Shown piece after piece: positions 1 through 7,296 of a stretch of DNA of 25,588 nucleotides. The notes beneath the pieces are model-generated. The model was not told the DNA's origin, did not search any database, and saw nothing but the letters and a program-made list of their open reading frames with translations. Each line of letters begins with the position of its first letter. Position 1 is the first letter of the stretch. Both the position numbers and the translations under genes were made by a program. The stretch comes from an uncultured Bacillaceae bacterium (GTDB lineage: Bacteria > Bacillota > Bacilli > Bacillales > Caldibacillaceae): contig CALKAK010000113.1 in assembly GCA_937983015.1 (NCBI GenBank), positions 1-25,588 on the forward strand. The letters run 5' to 3'.

Positions 1-48
1 TTATTTTTTAAAGACATGAGACAAAGAGTTCATCTAAAACGCGAATAA
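1..48 (+). CDS. Possible 3' end of an upstream gene (partial)
   Basis: From base 1 the frame reads 15 codons (ending KRE) to a TAA at 46-48. It may be the C-terminal tail of a gene that begins before the window, but it is too short to recognise and no terminator follows. It is equally compatible with noncoding sequence. Confidence 0.2.
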   Translation, partial: LFFKDMRQRVHLKRE

Positions 49-51
49 AAA

Positions 52-270
52 TTGACCAGGATAAAATCACGTGATCAAGAACATCCGATGGATTTCCTTA
101 TTACGTTGCAATATAATCAAAATAAAAACCAATGGGAGTACATGTTTTTTCTTGTCAATATGAATTGGTTTCTAAAAACCTATGACCGGCGGCTTCCGTA
201 TTTGATTCTAGTGTTTATTGCGAGGAAAACGGATAAAATCATGTATAAAGTATGGGAGAATGATATTTGA
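52..270 (+). CDS. Small unknown protein, possibly coupled to the GNAT gene
   Basis: A 72-codon frame from a TTG at 52 (or an ATG at 88, 60 residues) to a TGA at 268-270. The stop overlaps the ATG of the acetyltransferase gene (TGATG), as in translationally coupled gene pairs. No convincing ribosome binding site precedes either start, so it could also be the remaining 3' part of a broken gene. The product is rich in Tyr, Trp and Phe, with a hydrophobic stretch (YLILVFIA) near residues 50-57 flanked by basic residues. I do not recognise the family and cannot assign a function. The coupling and aromatic-rich composition argue weakly for real coding. Confidence 0.35.
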   Translation: MTRIKSRDQEHPMDFLITLQYNQNKNQWEYMFFLVNMNWFLKTYDRRLPYLILVFIARKTDKIMYKVWENDI

Positions 271-818
271 TGCTTGGTGTAATGATACGCAGACCTTGTA
301 CAACAGATTTTCAAGAGTTACATGACTTTTTTAGACTCGTCATTACAGATACGTTTATCAAAGAAGGAATCGGCGATCAAGTGGATGATATTCAAAAAGA
401 AATAGAAACAAAGAAAAATTATTTAAAGAGTGATTTTGCTAGTGACGGAAAAAAACGATACTTTTTAGTTGCCGTTTACGAGCAACGCATCATCGGTACA
501 ATCGAATACGGACCGGCTAGTGACCTTATAAAAACATTGACGAACCGTGCGTACGAACATTTAGTTGAAGTCGGGACCGTTTTTGTTCACCCTGAATTTC
601 AAGGGAAAGGGGTGGGCAATTTATTATTAAGTGCTATTTGTACCAATTTGAAGAATAATGGAATTGACGAATATTGTCTCGATTGCGGATATAATCGTGC
701 ACTGAAAATCTGGCGCAAGAAATTTGGCGAGCCGGAATACTTGTTTCCCGATTTTTGGGGGATGGGGCATGATCATGCCATTTGGAAAATAAGGGTGGAA
801 GATTGCCTTAGAGGGTAA
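270..818 (+). CDS. GNAT-family N-acetyltransferase
   Basis: A predicted cytoplasmic acetyl-CoA-dependent N-acyltransferase of 182 residues; the substrate is unknown. The GNAT core is clear: a central beta strand (VEVGTVFVHPEFQ) runs into the acetyl-CoA pyrophosphate-binding loop QGKGVG, followed by the helix NLLLSAICTNLK. The family consensus for this loop is Q/R-x-x-G-x-G/A. The N-terminal third (residues about 1-65) is helical and charged, longer than in minimal GNATs. The start is taken as the ATG at 270, which overlaps the stop of the preceding small ORF, with GGGAGA at 254-259 as ribosome binding site; a TTG at 267 and an ATG at 282 are alternatives. A bidirectional terminator lies 83 bp downstream. 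The fold assignment is firm; no sequence feature points to a specific substrate such as a ribosomal protein or aminoglycoside. Confidence 0.85.
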   Translation: MLGVMIRRPCTTDFQELHDFFRLVITDTFIKEGIGDQVDDIQKEIETKKNYLKSDFASDGKKRYFLVAVYEQRIIGTIEYGPASDLIKTLTNRAYEHLVEVGTVFVHPEFQGKGVGNLLLSAICTNLKNNGIDEYCLDCGYNRALKIWRKKFGEPEYLFPDFWGMGHDHAIWKIRVEDCLRG

Positions 819-901
819 GTGAAGAGGCTTAAAAAGTTATGGACCGTTCTTGTCAGGAATGTAAAAAACTTGCACGGCGGAAACCCTAAAGAGAAAAAAT
901 C

Positions 902-940
902 ATCGGGACAGTCCTTGAAACGAGTGTCCCGATTTTTATA
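902..940. terminator. Bidirectional intrinsic terminator between GNAT gene and sensor kinase gene
   Basis: A perfect 9-bp stem, ATCGGGACA (902-910) with TGTCCCGAT (925-933), has a 14-base loop. It is followed by TTTTTAT on the plus strand and by GATTTTTTCTC on the minus strand, so it can serve both converging genes. Confidence 0.85.
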
Positions 941-1964
941 AATTATAGTAATTTCTGATTTTGGGGAAATGAATCGTAGCTCGAGTATATTCGCCTGCTG
1001 AGGATTCAATTGAGAGATCATGGCCTAATTTTACAGCTAGTTTTTTTGCTAGATAAAGTCCCATGCCCGTTGATTTGGTATGATTCCTTCCTGTCGAGCC
1101 GGTAAATCCTCGTTCGAAGACCCGCTGAAGATCCTCTGCTTTAATGCCAATTCCATTATCCTCAATGACCAACCGTTTTTCCCGATCGTCCTCTTTAAAA
1201 TAGATCAAAATCCTTCCTCCATGATCGGTGTATTTTAACGCATTCGTGATGAGCTGGTCAATGATGAAACCGAGCCATTTTTGATCACTATGAACGAGCT
1301 TCCCACTTTCATCATCGATGTGTAATTGAATTTGTTTATTGATAAAAAGTTTGGCGTATTTTTTGACACTATTTTTAATCACTTTAAGTAAATCTACTTC
1401 GGTGATCAAGTAATCACTGGCAAAAGAATCGACTCGTGCATAGAACAAGGCCTGTTCGACATAACCTTCAATTTTATCAAGTTCATCTTCCAGTTTACTG
1501 ACAATGTCTTCAATCGGTTGTTCTTCGAAATTTTCTATCAATAATCGACTGGATGTAATAGGGAGTTTTATTTCATGAACCCATGAGATCATGTATTCTT
1601 CATGCTCTTTTTTCTTGTTATATAGTTCCTGTAATTCCCTTTCATGGGTATCCATTATTTTTTCAAAAAGATCGAGATACAGCCTTTGTTCGTAATTTTG
1701 AGCTTCGGGTAATAAGGCGAGAGCATCAGGATGGGGACTTTTGATGAGCCTCTCAATTTTTTTATAAAAATTCATGCGGTAAAAATAACCGATACCAATA
1801 TATAAAATCGCGAAAAACAAACAACTGACATTGATATAGACAACAGTTTTCCACACGTTTTCTCCATCAAAACTCAATAATAAAACGATAGAGATAAAAC
1901 TCATCAATCCCGTGTAAAACAAGAGAAAAAATCGTTTATCTTTCAGGTATTTAGGGAAATTCAT
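936..1964 (-). CDS. Bce-type intramembrane-sensing histidine kinase
   Basis: A membrane sensor kinase of 342 residues. Two transmembrane helices (about residues 12-32 and 40-62) are joined by a very short loop, so there is no extracellular sensor domain; this is the hallmark of the BceS/YxdK/PsdS class, which senses through its partner ABC transporter. The cytoplasmic part carries the H-box WVHEIKLPI (His130 as phosphoacceptor), the N-box QLITNALKYT (about 237-246), the G1 box DNGIGI (269-274) and the G2 box STGMGLYL (298-305), so all catalytic motifs are intact. The ATG overlaps the stop of the response regulator gene (ATGA), a tight two-gene unit. The divergent neighbours are the matching ABC ATPase and permease. 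It most likely detects flux of a cell-wall-active peptide antibiotic through that transporter; which peptide cannot be told from the sequence, so I give no specific gene name. Confidence 0.92.
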   Translation of the reverse strand: MNFPKYLKDKRFFLLFYTGLMSFISIVLLLSFDGENVWKTVVYINVSCLFFAILYIGIGYFYRMNFYKKIERLIKSPHPDALALLPEAQNYEQRLYLDLFEKIMDTHERELQELYNKKKEHEEYMISWVHEIKLPITSSRLLIENFEEQPIEDIVSKLEDELDKIEGYVEQALFYARVDSFASDYLITEVDLLKVIKNSVKKYAKLFINKQIQLHIDDESGKLVHSDQKWLGFIIDQLITNALKYTDHGGRILIYFKEDDREKRLVIEDNGIGIKAEDLQRVFERGFTGSTGRNHTKSTGMGLYLAKKLAVKLGHDLSIESSAGEYTRATIHFPKIRNYYNL

Positions 1965-2632
1965 TTGATTATGTACCCTTCTCCTTTTTTAGTCGTGATA
2001 AAATCTTCAATCCCTAATTGCGCTAATTTTTTTCTTATCCGGGCGATATTGACGGATAATGTGTTGTTGTCGATAAATTGTTCTTGTTTCCAGAGGGTGC
2101 GCATGATCTTATTCCGGCTCACCACACTTCCAGCGTGTTTCATCAAAAGCTGAAAAATGACAAATTCCGTTTTTGTAAGTTCTACTTTCTGCTCACCGTA
2201 GTAAATATTCAGATCATGTAAATTTAGTATCACACCTTTATATTCCAATACGTTAGTCTGAGTTTCGGTATAGGAATAGGAACGTCTGAGAAGTGCCCGG
2301 ATTTTTGCGATCAAAACTTCCGTGTCAAACGGTTTTTGAATAAAATCGTCCCCGCCCATATTCATCGCCATAATCATATCCATGTTCGATTCCCGGGAAG
2401 AAATAAAGATAATCGGCACTTGTGATATTTCGCGAATTTTATTACACCAGTAAAAGCCATCGAAGATCGGCAAATTAATATCCAGCAAGATAATCTGCGG
2501 CCGTTCCCGGAGGAAATCTTCCAGTATATGTTCAAAGGTTTCTAATGCGACAACGTCAAAATTCCATCTTTTAAGAGCTTCTGCAAGTAGCTCTCTGATC
2601 GCCTTGTCATCTTCTACGATCATCACTTTCAT
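1961..2632 (-). CDS. OmpR-family response regulator of the Bce-like module
   Basis: A 223-residue response regulator, partner of the adjacent kinase. The receiver domain (residues 1-115) shows the acidic pair D8-D9, phosphoacceptor Asp51 in LLDINLP, and the conserved Lys100 in QKPFD. The C-terminal winged-helix DNA-binding domain includes ELTKTEFVIFQLLMKHAG and the NTLSVNIARIRKKL recognition helix region. The start is set at the ATG at 2632 because GGAAGTG lies 5-6 bases upstream and the product then begins directly with the first receiver strand (MKVMIVEDD); an upstream ATG at 2650 and a GTG at 2671 lack a ribosome binding site. It probably activates the divergent ABC operon through the two direct repeats at 2722-2752. 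Confidence 0.92.
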   Translation of the reverse strand: MKVMIVEDDKAIRELLAEALKRWNFDVVALETFEHILEDFLRERPQIILLDINLPIFDGFYWCNKIREISQVPIIFISSRESNMDMIMAMNMGGDDFIQKPFDTEVLIAKIRALLRRSYSYTETQTNVLEYKGVILNLHDLNIYYGEQKVELTKTEFVIFQLLMKHAGSVVSRNKIMRTLWKQEQFIDNNTLSVNIARIRKKLAQLGIEDFITTKKGEGYIIK

Positions 2633-2681
2633 TTTTTCACTTCCATTCATTTTACAGGTTTTCTCGTTCACACTATTAATA

Positions 2682-2711
2682 TTAGTACTTTCTAATGTGA
2701 TTTTGTATCAA
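2682..2711 (-). promoter_or_regulatory. Probable promoter of the regulator/kinase operon
   Basis: On the minus strand TTGATA (2711-2706), an 18-base spacer and TACTAA (2687-2682) form a plausible sigma-A promoter upstream of the response regulator. The -10 match is moderate. Confidence 0.45.
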
Positions 2712-2721
2712 TCTTTCAAAA

Positions 2722-2752
2722 CTGTAAGGTTTGATGCTATACCTGTAAGGTT
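2722..2752 (+). promoter_or_regulatory. Direct-repeat operator for the Bce-like response regulator
   Basis: CTGTAAGGTT occurs twice, at 2722-2731 and 2743-2752. The start-to-start distance of 21 bp is two helical turns, so both copies lie on the same DNA face, as expected for dimeric OmpR/PhoB-type activators on tandem sites. The second copy overlaps the place where the -35 box of the ABC operon would be. Confidence 0.6.
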
Positions 2753-2777
2753 AAATCATAGTTTCTTCCATTAGAAT
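2749..2777 (+). promoter_or_regulatory. Activator-dependent promoter of the Bce-like ABC operon
   Basis: A -10-like TAGAAT is at 2772-2777. Seventeen bases upstream the -35 position holds GGTTAA, a poor match to TTGACA that is embedded in the second operator repeat. A weak -35 under an activator site fits induction by the phosphorylated response regulator. Confidence 0.5.
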
Positions 2778-2814
2778 AAAAGCAGCAAGCGAATTTGATG
2801 GAGGAATGAACACC

Positions 2815-3582
2815 ATGAAGATAGTAGTTGAAGCTAAAAATATTAAAAAAGTTTATGGTACAAAAGGAAACGTGCATACCGCTTTAGATGATATAACTTT
2901 AAAAGTACACGAAGGTGAATTTGTCGGCGTGATGGGGCCATCCGGAGCCGGGAAATCGACACTTCTTCATTGCATATCAACGATTGACCGGCCAACTTCC
3001 GGTGAAATTTACATCGATGGGATTCGTATTACGAATTTGGATGAGGAGCAATTAGCGAATTTTCGGCGGGAAAAACTTGGATTTATTTTTCAAGATTATA
3101 ATTTGCTCGATACATTGACCGTTAAAGAAAATATCATCTTGCCTTTAGCGTTGGCCAGGGTTGATCTACATGAACTGGAGGAGCGGGTCAATCAAGTAGC
3201 AAAAACGTTCGGGCTTGACACGATTTTAGAAAAGTACCCTTACCAGATCTCTGGAGGACAAAAACAGCGAACCGCCGCCGCTCGTGCGATGATAACGAAA
3301 CCAACTCTGCTTTTGGCGGATGAACCGACCGGTGCTTTAGATTCCAAATCGGCAACCGATTTACTAGAGAGTTTGAAAGTGTTGAATAAAGTGGAACGGG
3401 CAACGATCCTTCTTGTCACTCATGATGCCTTTGCCGCAAGCTACTGCGATCGGGTGATTTTTATCAAAGACGGGAAATTATTTACGGAACTAGTAAAAGG
3501 GAAGAGGACCCGTAAACAATTTTTCCAAAAAGTATTAGATGTTTTATCCGCGCTGGGAGGTGGCTTACATGACGTTGTTTGA
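2815..3582 (+). CDS. Bce-type ABC transporter ATPase
   Basis: Cytoplasmic ATP-binding subunit of a peptide-antibiotic resistance/sensing transporter, 255 residues. Visible motifs: Walker A GPSGAGKST (41-49), Q-loop Gln93 (FIFQDYNLLD), signature SGGQKQR (from 146), Walker B LLLADEPTG (165-173) and the H-loop VTHD. The whole has the MacB/LolD-like layout usual for this subfamily. The start is the ATG at 2815, nine bases after GGAGGA at 2800-2805; the in-frame ATG at 2806 directly abuts that ribosome binding site and is too close to be used. The last 14 bases overlap the permease start, which suggests coupling. The C-terminal tail after the H-loop, about 40 residues, is basic and weakly conserved. 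Confidence 0.93.
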   Translation: MKIVVEAKNIKKVYGTKGNVHTALDDITLKVHEGEFVGVMGPSGAGKSTLLHCISTIDRPTSGEIYIDGIRITNLDEEQLANFRREKLGFIFQDYNLLDTLTVKENIILPLALARVDLHELEERVNQVAKTFGLDTILEKYPYQISGGQKQRTAAARAMITKPTLLLADEPTGALDSKSATDLLESLKVLNKVERATILLVTHDAFAASYCDRVIFIKDGKLFTELVKGKRTRKQFFQKVLDVLSALGGGLHDVV

Positions 3583-5491
3583 TGTAGCGAAGAAAAATGT
3601 AATTGGAAATTTTAAAAACTATTTATTATATTTTGTTTCCATGATCTTTAGTGTCGTGATTTACTACACCTTTGTATCGTTGCGATATAGTCCGGAAGTG
3701 CAGAAGGCCATCGAATCTTCGGATAGTATACTCAATATTTTTATTGCGGGGTCGGTTGTACTCCTTTTGTTTGTCGCCATTTTTATTTTCTATTCGAATA
3801 CTTTTTTTACAAAAAAACGGAAAAAAGAAGTGGGAGTGTATTCCCTGTTAGGTTTACGGAAAAAAACCATCGGCCGTATGCTTTTTTATGAAAATCTGAT
3901 CATGGGTGGGGGAGCGGTTTTAATCGGAATTATCGCTGGAACGATTTTAGCGAAACTTTTCACGATAATGGTACTCCGTTTGTTGGAAGCCCCCGTTGAA
4001 GTCAGTTTTGGTGTATCGATTGAAGCGATTGTCAATACCATCACCATATTCCTTTTGATTTCATTGGTCACATCTATTCGAGCTTACCGGTTGATTTATC
4101 GGTTTCAATTGATTGAACTGTTTCGTGCGGAGCAGGAAGGGGAGAAGGTGCCGAAAGCTTCTGTTTTTGCGGCGATCATTTCACTGATCTTAATCGGTTT
4201 TAGTTACTGGCTTGGTTTTCAATCACCGAAAGACAATATCGAAATACTCACGATTCTCGGATTATTTTTATTCAGCATTGTTTCGGGAACGTATCTCCTA
4301 TTCCGTTTTTTAACCGTTTTTCTTTTAAGACTCGTACAAAAGAAAAAGACAAACTATTATAAAGGGACGAATTTAATCGGTATCTCGCAACTTCTTTTTC
4401 GGATTAATGGAAATGCTCGAACGCTTACGATCATTGCTTTGTTAAGTGCTATTACGATCAGCGCCATTTCTGTCGGCTATAGTTTTTATTACATGAATGA
4501 AAAGCAGGCGGAAAAAGCGTCTCCTTTCAGCTACACGCACATTTCAGTAAATGATTCTTTAGACAGAGAAATAGAAGATGTCATTCGTGCAGATCGTGAA
4601 CATCAACTGATCGGGAGGATGGATATTCCGGTGATCATGGTTAATGGTGATATATCGAGCCCGCTTTTACAAGATTATTTACGTGATGGACCGATAAAAA
4701 TTGTTTCGGAAACTACGTATCGAAAAGCACTAGAAATATTGGGCAAGACATATGATTTTAAATTATCAAACCATGAAGCGATCGGTATTCGTCCGCTATT
4801 GACCGAATATACTATCGATGACTATAAAGGTGAAAATTTTACATTACAGTTTACTGATCAGAAACTGACTTTAGAGTTTCGCTCATTGGTAGAAGAGAGA
4901 ATTCTTCCCTGGAGTTATCCCGATTTTGTGGCAATCGTCAGTGATGAATTGTTTGCACAAATTTCATCCTTCGTCTCTCCTGTAACAATAAAAGCGTATA
5001 AGGTTCAAGATGAAAAAACAACAAAGGATACGACGCTCCAGTTAAAAAATGTAGCTAGTGAAGAAATGCGTGTAACGACCTTTTACGAAATTTATCGCGA
5101 GGGGCTTGAAACCGGAGGATTAAACTTATTCATTTTAGGGTTTTTAGGTCTTGTTTTTATCGCAGCGACAGGAAGTATTATTTACTTTAAACAATTGACG
5201 GAAGCCCACGAAGATCGCACCCGGTACGAAATTTTACGAAAGATCGGCGTTAGTAAAAAAGAAATTCATACAATCGTGAGAAAACAGATGCTATTTGTAT
5301 TTGGGTTACCGTTCATTATCGGGGTTGTTCACGGGCTCGTCATATTAAAAATTGCCGCCAATATTTTTTCGGTGTTAATCGGATCGGACCTGACAGTCCC
5401 TATTGTTGTGACGACCATACTGTATTTTGTGATCTATCTCGGATATTATCTATTGACACTCTCTGCTGTAAAAAATACGGTAAAAAATTAA
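3569..5491 (+). CDS. Bce-type ABC transporter permease (FtsX-like, large extracellular domain)
   Basis: Membrane subunit of 640 residues, close to the usual BceB size of about 650. The layout matches the family: TM1 (about 17-38), TM2 (57-76) and TM3-TM7 in the first half, a large extracytoplasmic domain from about residue 310 to 520, then three C-terminal helices starting near LFILGFLGLVFIAATGSIIYF. FtsX-type coupling segments (KKRKKEVGVYSLLGLRKKTIGRML and EDRTRYEILRKIGVSKKEI) follow TM2 and TM8. The start is the ATG at 3569, eight bases after GGGAGG (3555-3560), inside the end of the ATPase gene. In this family the permease both removes or frees peptide-bound lipid carriers and signals to the kinase. 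The ligand is unknown. Confidence 0.92.
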   Translation: MTLFDVAKKNVIGNFKNYLLYFVSMIFSVVIYYTFVSLRYSPEVQKAIESSDSILNIFIAGSVVLLLFVAIFIFYSNTFFTKKRKKEVGVYSLLGLRKKTIGRMLFYENLIMGGGAVLIGIIAGTILAKLFTIMVLRLLEAPVEVSFGVSIEAIVNTITIFLLISLVTSIRAYRLIYRFQLIELFRAEQEGEKVPKASVFAAIISLILIGFSYWLGFQSPKDNIEILTILGLFLFSIVSGTYLLFRFLTVFLLRLVQKKKTNYYKGTNLIGISQLLFRINGNARTLTIIALLSAITISAISVGYSFYYMNEKQAEKASPFSYTHISVNDSLDREIEDVIRADREHQLIGRMDIPVIMVNGDISSPLLQDYLRDGPIKIVSETTYRKALEILGKTYDFKLSNHEAIGIRPLLTEYTIDDYKGENFTLQFTDQKLTLEFRSLVEERILPWSYPDFVAIVSDELFAQISSFVSPVTIKAYKVQDEKTTKDTTLQLKNVASEEMRVTTFYEIYREGLETGGLNLFILGFLGLVFIAATGSIIYFKQLTEAHEDRTRYEILRKIGVSKKEIHTIVRKQMLFVFGLPFIIGVVHGLVILKIAANIFSVLIGSDLTVPIVVTTILYFVIYLGYYLLTLSAVKNTVKN

Positions 5492-5492
5492 A

Positions 5493-5576
5493 AAAAGTCC
5501 CTCGAATAGGTTATGCACCTTAAAAGTTGAAAGAAAAAATAACTGTTGCGGGTTGCGACCAAAAAGAGGGACTTTT
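5493..5576. repeat. 11-bp inverted repeat around a 62-base loop; long terminator or small mobile-element relic
   Basis: AAAAGTCCCTC (5493-5503) is perfectly inverted at 5566-5576 (GAGGGACTTTT). It begins just after the permease stop and ends in TTTTATT, so it could act as a terminator. The 62-base loop is unusually long for that, and a very small inverted-repeat element is the alternative. A small internal hairpin-like GGTTGCGACC is at 5551-5560. Confidence 0.5.
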
Positions 5577-5911
5577 ATTAAATAAAACATTTATTTAAGC
5601 CGTCTTTTAATCATGCGGTTCCACCAAAAGAGAAAAATGGAACGGGTATCACTAGTTTTTTCAAATCTTTTAAAGCATAAACTGTGCTGTTGAAAGAAAT
5701 TGCAAAAGTTTCATAACCGGTGCCGCAAAATGAAGAGGATTCCCACGAGTTCAAGGAAACTAGAGAACTTCCTCAATACGCTTATCATCCACCGATTTTT
5801 CATAAGGTTATCGAATAACGTTCTCACAGATTATCTTTAGAAAAGTATAATCGAACGAAAGGGAATAACATGCGATCGATCGCTTATTTGAAGGGGTCAC
5901 AAAAAATTAAA
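5577..5911. other. Gene-poor spacer
   Basis: No credible gene is seen. On the minus strand three overlapping frames stay open for 30-50 codons between 5830 and 5595, but none has a start with a ribosome binding site and they cannot all be real. This may be decayed coding DNA. Confidence 0.4.
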
Positions 5912-5941
5912 AGCCTCAAAACCATAGCAGGTTTTGAGGCT
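5912..5941 (-). terminator. Terminator of the tRNA-Pro gene (bidirectional)
   Basis: A perfect 12-bp stem, AGCCTCAAAACC (5912-5923) with GGTTTTGAGGCT (5930-5941), has a six-base loop. On the minus strand TTTTAATTTTTTG follows; on the plus strand TTTTTTTG follows. It lies 12 bases beyond the 3' end of the minus-strand tRNA. Confidence 0.85.
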
Positions 5942-5953
5942 TTTTTTGTTGAA

Positions 5954-6027
5954 TCGGGATGACAGGATTTGAACCTGCGACCCCTACGTCCCGAACGTAG
6001 TGCTCTACCAAGCTGAGCTACATCCCG
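5954..6027 (-). tRNA. tRNA-Pro(CGG)
   Basis: A 74-base tRNA on the minus strand. Acceptor stem CGGGATG pairs with CATCCCG and the discriminator is A. The D-arm GCTCAGCTTGGTAGAGC, anticodon arm CTACG-TTCGGGA-CGTAG with anticodon CGG (reads CCG codons) and T-arm GCAGGTTCAAATCCTGT are all present. The 3' CCA is not encoded (TTC follows). The -10 of its likely promoter, TATAAT at 6060-6055 (minus strand), is 28 bases upstream of the tRNA. Confidence 0.95.
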
Positions 6028-6054
6028 TTTATCGTTCTTTTTCCGACAAGACTT

Positions 6055-6060
6055 ATTATA
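6055..6060 (-). promoter_or_regulatory. -10 element of the tRNA-Pro gene
   Basis: A perfect TATAAT on the minus strand, 28 bases before the mature tRNA 5' end. No good -35 was found 17 bases upstream, so the full promoter is only inferred. Confidence 0.45.
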
Positions 6061-6223
6061 ACATAGATTAAAGGGAAATGCATCATTTTTTTATTACTTT
6101 TTTGCTTTAGTAGCACGCTCAAGCAACAAATAATATTTTAATGGAATGGTACGGAAATATCAAGTGCTTTTTTAAAAAAATATTAAAGCTACAGGAAAAT
6201 TTTTAGAATCATGTTTAAAAATC

Positions 6224-6254
6224 CGGGTGTAAACAATGAAGTTGATTACACCCG
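6224..6254 (-). terminator. Terminator of the DUF896 gene
   Basis: A 9-bp stem, CGGGTGTAA (6224-6232) with TTACACCCG (6246-6254), is followed on the minus strand by GATTTTTAAAC. It starts 8 bases beyond the DUF896 stop codon. Confidence 0.8.
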
Positions 6255-6261
6255 TTTGTTC

Positions 6262-6501
6262 TTAACGATTATGCAAGCCTTTTTCTTTCTGAATCTGTTT
6301 CAATTTTTCTGGTGTCACATCATTGTTATTTTCATCAACAACTTTCAAACCTTCGATCATATTACGCATCCCTCTGCGGAAATTCTCCAGATACGCTTTC
6401 CTCAACTCGATTTGTTCCTTTTGTTCAGACAAAGTTAAACCAACCGTTTTCGATTTCCGATAGAGCTCATTGATGCGTTGAATCATTTCTGATGTTTCCA
6501 A
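6262..6501 (-). CDS. DUF896 family protein (YnzC-like)
   Basis: A small, highly charged cytoplasmic protein of 79 residues. It matches the DUF896/YnzC family from memory: an N-terminal helical hairpin (MIQRINELYRKSKTVGLT, then SEQKEQIELRKAYLENFR) and a C-terminal segment with the characteristic NDVTPEKLK. Members are about 70-80 residues, so this one is full length. The biological role of the family is not established; B. subtilis ynzC lies in the SOS-controlled yneA region, whereas here the gene stands alone beside tRNA-Pro. The start is TTG at 6501, eight bases after a perfect AGGAGG (6515-6510). A minus-strand TATAAT at 6588-6583 may be its -10. It has its own terminator. Confidence 0.85.
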   Translation of the reverse strand: METSEMIQRINELYRKSKTVGLTLSEQKEQIELRKAYLENFRRGMRNMIEGLKVVDENNNDVTPEKLKQIQKEKGLHNR

Positions 6502-6657
6502 TCGTTAAACCTCCTGGTGAATTTGACTTCTACCGTAAAAATGATCATATTTACCGAATTCATAGTGACAGGTTTCTGTTCTATTATAAACGATTTTCCC
6601 AGGAAGTGATATAAAAACGAATTGGTCTTATCTGGAAGTTCATTTTCTATAGATCAT

Positions 6658-6804
6658 TCAGTCATTCTGCGCTATTTGATGGGATAAATGGAGACGAGTA
6701 TTTTTCGTTTCAGGAAAGACCCAAGCCCATATCGTCTTCATTAAAAACAGCGTTGCACCGCCGATGATGATCGGTTGATAACCGTAAACGGGGAAGACGA
6801 CAAG
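6658..6804 (-). pseudogene. Relic: C-terminus of a membrane protein
   Basis: A 48-codon open stretch on the minus strand ends in TGA at 6660-6658. It contains a good hydrophobic segment (YGYQPIIIGGATLFLMKTIW), then AWVFPETKNTRLHL and a short polar tail. It has no start or ribosome binding site and is cut by a TAA at 6807-6805. It reads like the last helix and tail of a transporter (PETK motifs end many MFS proteins), but the family is not identified. Confidence 0.35.
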
Positions 6805-6873
6805 TTAATGAAAGTTAAATCGATGGCAGTCGTCCTGGTAAGTGAGGTTTCCAGAGGAATTTTGATATGTTAA

Positions 6874-7059
6874 CCCGCTATCTGGGCAAAAATACCAAAA
6901 ACTTCCGAGATTGCTCCGGGACATGTACAAGAAATAGGGGGGACCCATGGAAAGTATCTCTACGGCACAGCGGTGATGCGAGGACTCGTGTTTGGCCGTA
7001 TTGCCGGTAGAGAAGCTGTTCAATACATCATAAAGAATTATGAGTCGGTCCACTCTTGA
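6874..7059 (+). pseudogene. Relic: C-terminus of a fumarate-reductase-like FAD flavoprotein
   Basis: The frame 6874-7059 ends in TGA. From about 6928 it reads EIGGTHGKYLYGTAV then MRGLVFGRIAGREAVQYI. That is the conserved C-terminal FAD-contact region (GG-x-HG...G...VFGRIAG) of the fumarate reductase/urocanate reductase-type flavoprotein family. The preceding 18 codons do not resemble the family, and no upstream flavoprotein sequence (such as the N-terminal GxGxxG) is found within the window, so only about 40 residues remain of roughly 500. Such flavoproteins often sit beside transporters for dicarboxylates or related acids, so this may once have belonged with the TRAP operon just downstream. 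The evidence is the motif alone. Confidence 0.6.
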
Positions 7060-7173
7060 TCTAGACTATGAGGTAGAGTCAGAACAGGCTCCCATTTTTT
7101 TGAAAAAAATATGCTCATATCTTTTAAAAAGGTAACGCTGATGTGGCCATTCATCCAAGGAGTCACGTGTCCG

Positions 7174-7296
7174 CTATATTAAATCATTGGCCATTAATAC
7201 TTTACTAAATGCCTCCTTAAATCGATTTGCACGATCATGAACTTCCATCAATTGTTTTTGATGTAAAGTAAGAACTTCAAAGATTTGTAGACAAAT
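7174..7296 (-). pseudogene. Possible relic of an unknown helical protein C-terminus
   Basis: A 40-codon open stretch on the minus strand between a TAA at 7299-7297 and a TAG at 7176-7174. The predicted peptide (QIFEVLTLHQKQL, then MEVHDRANRFKEAF) is amphipathic and protein-like. There is no start, no ribosome binding site and no family match that I recognise. Confidence 0.22.

Noticed and set aside
270..818. GNAT/small-ORF pair as a toxin-antitoxin system.
   Set aside because: The upstream ORF has no ribbon-helix-helix or other antitoxin motif, and the GNAT is longer and unlike TacT/AtaT types.
5611..5830. Two or three overlapping minus-strand open frames that read like protein tails (for example FSSFLELVGILFILRHRL).
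   Set aside because: They overlap one another, lack starts and ribosome binding sites, and match no family I can name. They may be transposase or other debris, but this cannot be supported.
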